This document shows positions 7,647 to 11,075 of a DNA stretch of 11,075 nucleotides, one piece after another; the stretch's first letter is position 1, and the number at the start of each line of letters is the position of its first letter. Under the pieces are notes generated by a model. It did not search any database, was not told the DNA's origin, and worked only from the letters and a program-made list of their open reading frames with translations. The position numbers were made by a program, and so were the translations under genes. The stretch spans positions 1-11,075 of the forward strand of contig JANOGU010000289.1 in the NCBI GenBank assembly GCA_031406135.1. The letters run 5' to 3'. This stretch comes from JANOGU01 sp031406135. GTDB taxonomy: Bacteria; Pseudomonadota; Alphaproteobacteria; Rhodobacterales; Rhodobacteraceae.

Positions 7647-7909
7647 CCGAACCGGATCGGTTCGTGCGGTGTGCGGTCGCGCATCTGTTCAAGAATCTCT
7701 TGCAGCGCCTCGACATCCTTGTTGGTGACGCCAAGCGCACGGCTGCGCTCGGAAATCAGCGTGCCCAGCCCCACCTGCCCCTGCGGCAGCGCGGCGGCTT
7801 CGAGGATGGCGCGCATCTCGGCCTCGGTGCTGCGGTTGTGCTGCGCGGCGCGCAGCTTCAACGCGCGGTGAACGGCGTCGGGGAGGTTGCGGATGGTGAC
7901 GGCGGCCAT
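7643..7909 (-). CDS. vapB: Ribbon-helix-helix antitoxin (FitA/VapB type)
   Basis: An 88-residue partner of the PIN toxin. The N-terminus (AAVTIRNLPDAVHRALKLRA) has the short strand and first helix of a ribbon-helix-helix DNA-binding domain. It is followed by the second helix (STEAEMRAILEAA), as in FitA-like antitoxins. The C-terminal half (about 45-88) is expected to wrap the toxin. Such proteins bind the toxin, block its active site, and repress their own promoter with it. The frame is open upstream to 8011, but the 34 extra residues (Pro/Cys/His-rich) come from repeat DNA and lack family likeness; the ATG at 7909 gives the normal start. Shine-Dalgarno is weak. The gene lies 138 bp downstream of dnaA on the same strand. 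Confidence 0.9.
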   Translation of the reverse strand: MAAVTIRNLPDAVHRALKLRAAQHNRSTEAEMRAILEAAALPQGQVGLGTLISERSRALGVTNKDVEALQEILEQMRDRTPHEPIRFG

Positions 7910-7973
7910 GATGGCAGTGCCCCGAGAGTGATGGCAGTGCTGGCAAGGTAGGGCGGGTGATGGCAGGCCGCAA
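7909..7973 (-). promoter_or_regulatory. Likely antitoxin-toxin promoter and operator region with three CTGCCATCA motifs
   Basis: CTGCCATCA (minus strand) occurs three times: 7909-7917 (touching the start codon), 7929-7937 and 7958-7966. The first two belong to a 12-bp identical direct repeat spaced 20 bp apart. A possible promoter overlaps them: TTGCGG (7968-7973), a 17-bp spacer, and TACCTT (7945-7950). Each box matches consensus at only three of six positions. Antitoxins of this type usually repress their own promoter, so the repeats are candidate operators; this is inference. Confidence 0.4.
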
Positions 7974-7982
7974 GGGCGGCGG

Positions 7983-8008
7983 GGAGTCGAGGTGAACCCC
8001 GGCCTACG
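7983..8008. repeat. Right copy of 26-bp imperfect direct repeat bracketing the toxin-antitoxin genes
   Basis: Same orientation as the copy at 7206-7231, with 22 of 26 identical positions. Here the internal inverted repeat has decayed (CGAGGT-GAA-CCCCG). It lies in the gap between the dnaA stop (8048) and the antitoxin start (7909). Together the copies flank a segment of about 0.75 kb holding only the toxin-antitoxin pair. Confidence 0.75.
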
Positions 8009-8047
8009 CAAGGGGCCAGGGCCGCGCCACGCGAAGGGCAGGCGAAC

Positions 8048-9406
8048 TCACCCCTGCAATATCCGCCGCAGCATCTGGATGTCGTCGGCGAGCTGGCTGT
8101 CGATGGCGGCCAGTTCCTCGATCCGCTTCACCCCGTGCATCACCGTGGTGTGGTCGCGGCCGCCGATGCGGCGGCCGATGTCGGGCAGCGAGCGGGTGGT
8201 GAGCTGCTTGGCCAGATACATCGCCACCTGCCGCGGCCGGGCGATGGTGCGCAGCCGCTTGGCGCCGGTCAGGTCGGACAGGCGGACGTTGTAGTGCTCG
8301 GCCACCTTGCGCAGGATCTCCTCCACGGTGACCTTGCGGTCGGACTGGCGCAGGATGTCGGCCAGGCAGTCGGCGGCGAGATCGAGGTCGATCTTGCGGT
8401 CCACCAGCGAGGCGAAGGCAAATAGCCGCTGCAGCGCGCCTTCGAGCACGCGCACGTTCGTGGTGATCCGGTGGGCGAGAAACTCCAGCACGCCGGGGGC
8501 AATCTGCATGCCCGGATGGTCGGGGCGGTAGAGGTCGGCCTTCTGGTGCAGGATGCCGAGGCGCAGCTCGTAGTCGGTGGGATGGATGTCCACCACGAGG
8601 CCGCATTGCAGGCGGGACTTCACCCGCTCCTCGAGGTCCTTGATCTCTCCCGGCGCGCGGTCGGCCGAAATCACGATCTGCTTGTTCTGGTCCACCAGCG
8701 CGTTGAACGTGTGGAAGAACTCTTCCTGCGTCGATTCCTTGCCGGCGATGAACTGCAGGTCATCCACCATCAGCACGTCGACCGAACGGAAAATCTGCTT
8801 GAAGTCCATCACGTTGTGCTCGCGCAGCGCCTGGACGAAGCGGTACATGAACTGCTCGGCGGACAGGTACAGGACGCGCATGTCCGGCTGGCGGACCTGC
8901 AGGTCCTGCGCGATGGCGTGCATCAGGTGGGTCTTGCCGAGACCGACGCCGCCATACAGGAACAGCGGGTTGAAGGTGACCTTGCCGCCCAGCGCCACCC
9001 GCCGGGCGGCGGTGTAGGCCAGTTCGTTCGGCTTGCCCACGACGAAGGTGTCGAAGGTGAAGCGGGCATCGAGCGGTGCCGCCGGCAGGTCCTCGGCCGA
9101 GGGACGGGCCTTGCCGGCCCTGGCCCGCGACACCGGCGCCGCGGCGGCCGGCGCCGGCCGGGCGACGGCGTCGAGGGTGAATTCGAGCCGGTCGACCGGC
9201 GCGCCCGCGGCGGCGAAGGCGGCGCGAATCAGGTCGGTGTAATTGCGCGCCACCCAGTCGCCGGCAAAGGTCGAGGGCACGGCAAACCGCGCCACGCCGC
9301 CGGCGATGCCGAGGGGGTTGAGGGGCTCGATCCAGCGGCTGAAATTCGCCTTGCCGATCCGCGTGCGCAACGTTTCGCACACGGAGACCCAGGTATCGAG
9401 CGTCAT
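8048..9406 (-). CDS. dnaA: Chromosomal replication initiator protein DnaA
   Basis: This 452-residue AAA+ protein binds DnaA boxes and opens the origin. Domain I (about 1-75) contains FSRWIEPL. A Pro/Ala-rich linker follows (about 80-112). The AAA+ core has FTFDTFVVGKPN, Walker A GGVGLGKT (152-159), Walker B VLMVDDLQ (211-218), the LEERVKSRL segment with the candidate arginine finger, and sensor II NVRVLEGAL (317-325). Domain IV ends with the DnaA signature GGRDHTTVMHG (415-425). All motifs are intact. The frame extends upstream to another ATG at 9532, but the 42 added residues have no DnaA likeness; MTLDTWVSV at 9406 matches the family start. The Shine-Dalgarno there is poorly spaced. No dnaN follows, which is common in alphaproteobacteria, where dnaA often lies away from the origin. 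The rpsT terminator upstream implies its own promoter. Confidence 0.97.
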   Translation of the reverse strand: MTLDTWVSVCETLRTRIGKANFSRWIEPLNPLGIAGGVARFAVPSTFAGDWVARNYTDLIRAAFAAAGAPVDRLEFTLDAVARPAPAAAAPVSRARAGKARPSAEDLPAAPLDARFTFDTFVVGKPNELAYTAARRVALGGKVTFNPLFLYGGVGLGKTHLMHAIAQDLQVRQPDMRVLYLSAEQFMYRFVQALREHNVMDFKQIFRSVDVLMVDDLQFIAGKESTQEEFFHTFNALVDQNKQIVISADRAPGEIKDLEERVKSRLQCGLVVDIHPTDYELRLGILHQKADLYRPDHPGMQIAPGVLEFLAHRITTNVRVLEGALQRLFAFASLVDRKIDLDLAADCLADILRQSDRKVTVEEILRKVAEHYNVRLSDLTGAKRLRTIARPRQVAMYLAKQLTTRSLPDIGRRIGGRDHTTVMHGVKRIEELAAIDSQLADDIQMLRRILQG

Positions 9407-9879
9407 CGGTCCTGCCTGACGTTGGAGTGTCCCTGTCTCGACCGGGACTCTGACGGCCCGGATCGGCGACGCCACGCGGCGGGGGTCAAGAGCAGTCCAG
9501 GCGACCGCACGGGCAGGAAAGACGCAAGACATCGCCGCAGAATCCTGCGCCAGGCTTGCCGCCAGTCCTGTCCCGCGCCTGCCACGCAGACTTAAGACAT
9601 TGATCGCGAACGACTTTGCGTGTCCACCTTGCGGGCAGCCCGGAACACCGCTGTCGGATCGCGACCACGCTCCGTCCCCCCGGACGAGTGAATCGCAAGG
9701 AAGACGCTACTGCCCCGGGAAGCGCGACTGCAACCGAACAACATGCTTGACAGCCACCTCTTCGCGCGAATCCCCCAAGATGTGCAAAGCTGCCACGCAA
9801 GCGGCCCCGCGGGCCGTCGCGGAATGCGAAAACGGCGCCCGGACGGGGCGCCGTTCAGGGTCGTCCGTCCGTTGCCGGA
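9407..9879. other. 473-bp gap between dnaA and rpsT: dnaA leader and promoter region
   Basis: No convincing gene was found here; the open frames lack family likeness and good starts. It holds the rpsT terminator at its right end and four GANTC sites (9446-9450, 9540-9544, 9690-9694, 9768-9772). In Caulobacter the dnaA promoter responds to CcrM methylation of GANTC. I see no match to the DnaA box TTATCCACA; the best fragment is TGTCCACC near 9620. No minus-strand -35/-10 pair is strong enough to name as the dnaA promoter. A plus-strand TTGACA at 9747-9752 faces no gene. Confidence 0.6.
9827..9855 (-). terminator. Rho-independent terminator of rpsT
   Basis: A perfect 10-bp stem, AACGGCGCCC (9831-9840) paired with GGGCGCCGTT (9846-9855), has a 5-nt loop. 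Read on the minus strand it ends in four T residues, two of them within the stem, then CG. It begins 24 bp after the rpsT stop codon. The T run is short, so termination may be partial. Its position argues that dnaA is transcribed mainly from its own promoter. Confidence 0.75.
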
Positions 9880-10149
9880 TCAGGCGGTGGCGGTGGCCTT
9901 CACCCGGGCCGCGAGGCGCGAGACCTTGCGCGCCACGGTGTTCTTGTGCAGCACGCCCTTGGACACGCCGCGCGCCAGTTCCGGCTGCGCCACCTTCAGC
10001 GCCGCGGCGGCCTCGGTCGCATCGCCGGAGGCGATCGCCTCCTCGACCTTGCGCACGAAGGTGCGGATGCGCGAGCGCCGGGCCTTGTTCACGGCGGCGC
10101 GGGCGACCCCCTGGCGGGCACGCTTCTTGGATTGGGCGGTATTGGCCAT
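9880..10149 (-). CDS. rpsT: 30S ribosomal protein S20
   Basis: An 89-residue, strongly basic protein of the small ribosomal subunit, a primary binder of 16S rRNA that is needed for 30S assembly. The start MANTAQSKKRARQ is diagnostic of S20, as are the basic helical segment RRSRIRTFVRKVEEAI and the HKNTVARKVSRLA motif near the C-terminus (about 68-80). The length matches the family. The start at 10149 is unambiguous; AGGA (10161-10164) lies somewhat far upstream. It is a single-gene unit: a promoter-like sequence lies in the preceding gap and an intrinsic terminator follows. Placement between an enoyl-CoA hydratase gene and dnaA is, from general knowledge, typical of Rhodobacterales chromosomes. 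Confidence 0.97.
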   Translation of the reverse strand: MANTAQSKKRARQGVARAAVNKARRSRIRTFVRKVEEAIASGDATEAAAALKVAQPELARGVSKGVLHKNTVARKVSRLAARVKATATA

Positions 10150-10182
10150 CGGGCTGACTGTCCTGCAAATCTCGAAGCCGGG

Positions 10183-10211
10183 CCATTACGGGCGACTCGG
10201 GTGGTTGTCAA
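10183..10211 (-). promoter_or_regulatory. Candidate rpsT promoter
   Basis: On the minus strand a perfect -35 box TTGACA (10206-10211) is followed by a weak -10: TAATGG at 17-bp spacing (10183-10188), or CGTAAT at 15 bp (10185-10190). The -35 box sits inside a small palindrome, GGTTG-T-CAACC (10203-10213). The start codon is about 34 bp downstream of the -10. The strong -35 and the position before a highly expressed ribosomal gene support it; the poor -10 lowers confidence. Confidence 0.5.
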
Positions 10212-10234
10212 CCCACCGGCCCGCCTGCCGGCCG

Positions 10235-10302
10235 CTCATCAAGCCCTTGCGGGCTTTCCTCGCTCGACGCGCCGCGAGGAAAGCCCGCAAGGGCTTGATG
10301 AG
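10235..10302. repeat. Perfect 29-bp inverted repeat with 10-nt loop; each arm carries its own small palindrome
   Basis: Left arm 10235-10263 and right arm 10274-10302 are exact reverse complements around the loop 10264-10273. Each arm contains AAGCCC-TTGC-GGGCTT (or its complement), so either strand can fold one long hairpin or two short ones. On both strands the short hairpin is followed by TTCCT rather than a T run. It lies 17 bp after the enoyl-CoA hydratase stop codon and upstream of the rpsT promoter. It probably ends or protects the upstream mRNA, or is a small palindromic mobile-type element. Confidence 0.9.
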
Positions 10303-10319
10303 GGGCCGAAAAGCGCGCC

Positions 10320-11075
10320 TTAGCGGTCGCGGAACTGCGGCTGGCGCTTTTCCATGAAGGCGGCCATGCCCTCCTTCTGGTCCTCGGTGGCGAACAGCGC
10401 CTGGAACAGCCGCCGCTCGAACAGCAGCCCCTCGCGCAGCGAGGTTTCCTGGGCGCGGTTGACCGCCTCTTTCACCGCCATTGCGGTCAGCGCCGATTTT
10501 TCGGCGATCTTTCCGGCGGTCTTCATCGCTTCTTCAACAAGCGATTTCGCCGGCACCACGCGGCTGACAAGCCCGCAGCGTTCGGCCTCGGCTGCGTCCA
10601 TGAAGCGCCCGGTGAGATGCATGTCCATCGACTTCGACTTGCCGACGAAGCGGGTCAGGCGCTGCGTGCCGCCCAAGCCGGCGACGACACCGAGGTTGAT
10701 CTCGGGCTGGCCGAATTTCGCGGTGTCGGCGGCGATGATGAAGTCACACATCATCGCAAGCTCGCAGCCGCCGCCCAGCGCATAGCCCGCCACGGCGGCG
10801 ATGAGGGGTTTGCGCACGCGCTGGATCGCCTCGACCTGGGCGCCGTAGAGGTCGCCCGCGAAGACATCGACAAAGCTCGCCTCGGCCAGCTCGCGGATGT
10901 CGGCGCCGGCGGCGAAGGCCTTCTCCGACCCGGTCAGCACGATGCAGCGCACCTTGTCGTTGGCGTCCGCCGCCGCCAGCGCCGCCGCCAGTTCGGTCAT
11001 CAGCGTGCTGTTGATCGCGTTCATCTGATCGGGCCGGTTCAGGCGGATCAGGGCGACGTAATCCTCGATCTCGAC
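10320..11075 (-). CDS. Enoyl-CoA hydratase/isomerase (crotonase family), N-terminus cut by window edge
   Basis: 251 residues are visible, reading from the right edge to TAA at 10320-10322. The frame continues upstream of the internal Met at 11024 with VEIEDYVALIRLNRPDQ, a typical crotonase N-terminal strand. That Met is therefore not the start, and only a few residues are missing. The family hydrates 2-enoyl-CoA in fatty-acid beta-oxidation. The oxyanion-hole segment FAAGADIREL (visible residues 54-63) and GYALGGGCELAMMCDF (97-112) are present. Both catalytic glutamates are also present, Glu105 (GGGCE) and Glu125 (QPEINLGV), so it is likely an active hydratase rather than a dehalogenase or ligase relative. 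The C-terminal KRQPQF is typical of the short-chain enzyme. A large inverted repeat follows, separating it from rpsT. Confidence 0.94.
   Translation of the reverse strand, partial: VEIEDYVALIRLNRPDQMNAINSTLMTELAAALAAADANDKVRCIVLTGSEKAFAAGADIRELAEASFVDVFAGDLYGAQVEAIQRVRKPLIAAVAGYALGGGCELAMMCDFIIAADTAKFGQPEINLGVVAGLGGTQRLTRFVGKSKSMDMHLTGRFMDAAEAERCGLVSRVVPAKSLVEEAMKTAGKIAEKSALTAMAVKEAVNRAQETSLREGLLFERRLFQALFATEDQKEGMAAFMEKRQPQFRDR

Noticed and set aside
9407..9532. 42-residue N-terminal extension of DnaA from an upstream ATG
   Set aside because: The extension has no DnaA likeness, and the family N-terminus starts at the Met encoded at 9406. Conservation or N-terminal peptides would settle it.
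8471..9595. 374-codon plus-strand open frame opposite dnaA
   Set aside because: It is an antisense shadow of an unmistakable DnaA and has no domain of its own.
9747..9752. TTGACA on the plus strand upstream of dnaA
   Set aside because: There is no matching -10 at proper spacing and no plus-strand gene downstream. Probably chance.
9407..9879. Possible chromosomal origin next to dnaA
   Set aside because: No TTATCCACA-like boxes, AT-rich unwinding element or flanking dnaN was seen.

Overview
The window is a GC-rich (roughly two-thirds GC by eye) chromosomal segment. The sequence of DnaA, the rpsT-dnaA neighbourhood, the adjacent ispH and rnhA, and the style of the hybrid kinase all point to an alphaproteobacterium, most likely of the Rhodobacterales. 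No phage, transposase, CRISPR or RNA gene was recognised. Nearly all of it is ordinary core-genome sequence with one small accessory insert, a toxin-antitoxin pair.

Layout. On the left, the minus strand carries the first 714 codons of a secreted alpha-2-macroglobulin-family protein (1-2142, running off the left edge). It is divergent from a plus-strand soluble hybrid histidine kinase (2297-4858; coiled coil, two PAS regions, HisKA, HATPase, two receiver domains). Their shared 154-bp promoter region holds a near-consensus CtrA-type site. The kinase converges, with only 10 bp between stop codons, on a long run of minus-strand genes. In the direction of transcription (right to left) these are: an enoyl-CoA hydratase (cut by the right edge), rpsT (ribosomal protein S20), dnaA, an RHH antitoxin and PIN toxin pair of the FitAB/VapBC type, ispH, rnhA and a TetR-family regulator.

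Non-coding structure. The enoyl-CoA hydratase and rpsT are separated by a perfect 29-bp inverted repeat whose arms are themselves palindromic. rpsT has a good -35 box and a downstream intrinsic terminator. dnaA has a 473-bp upstream region with four GANTC sites (the CcrM methylation motif) but no recognisable DnaA boxes, so this is unlikely to be oriC. The toxin-antitoxin pair sits between dnaA and ispH and is bracketed by two 26-bp imperfect direct repeats (22 of 26 identical). Three copies of a short motif lie over its likely promoter.

How the genes relate. rpsT, dnaA, ispH and rnhA are housekeeping genes for translation, replication initiation, isoprenoid precursor synthesis and RNA:DNA hybrid removal. 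They share an orientation but are mostly separate units. The toxin-antitoxin pair is probably a later arrival. I did not find a convincing undescribed system. The most distinctive items are the repeat-bracketed toxin-antitoxin insert, the nested inverted repeat, and the CtrA-like site between the macroglobulin and kinase genes.
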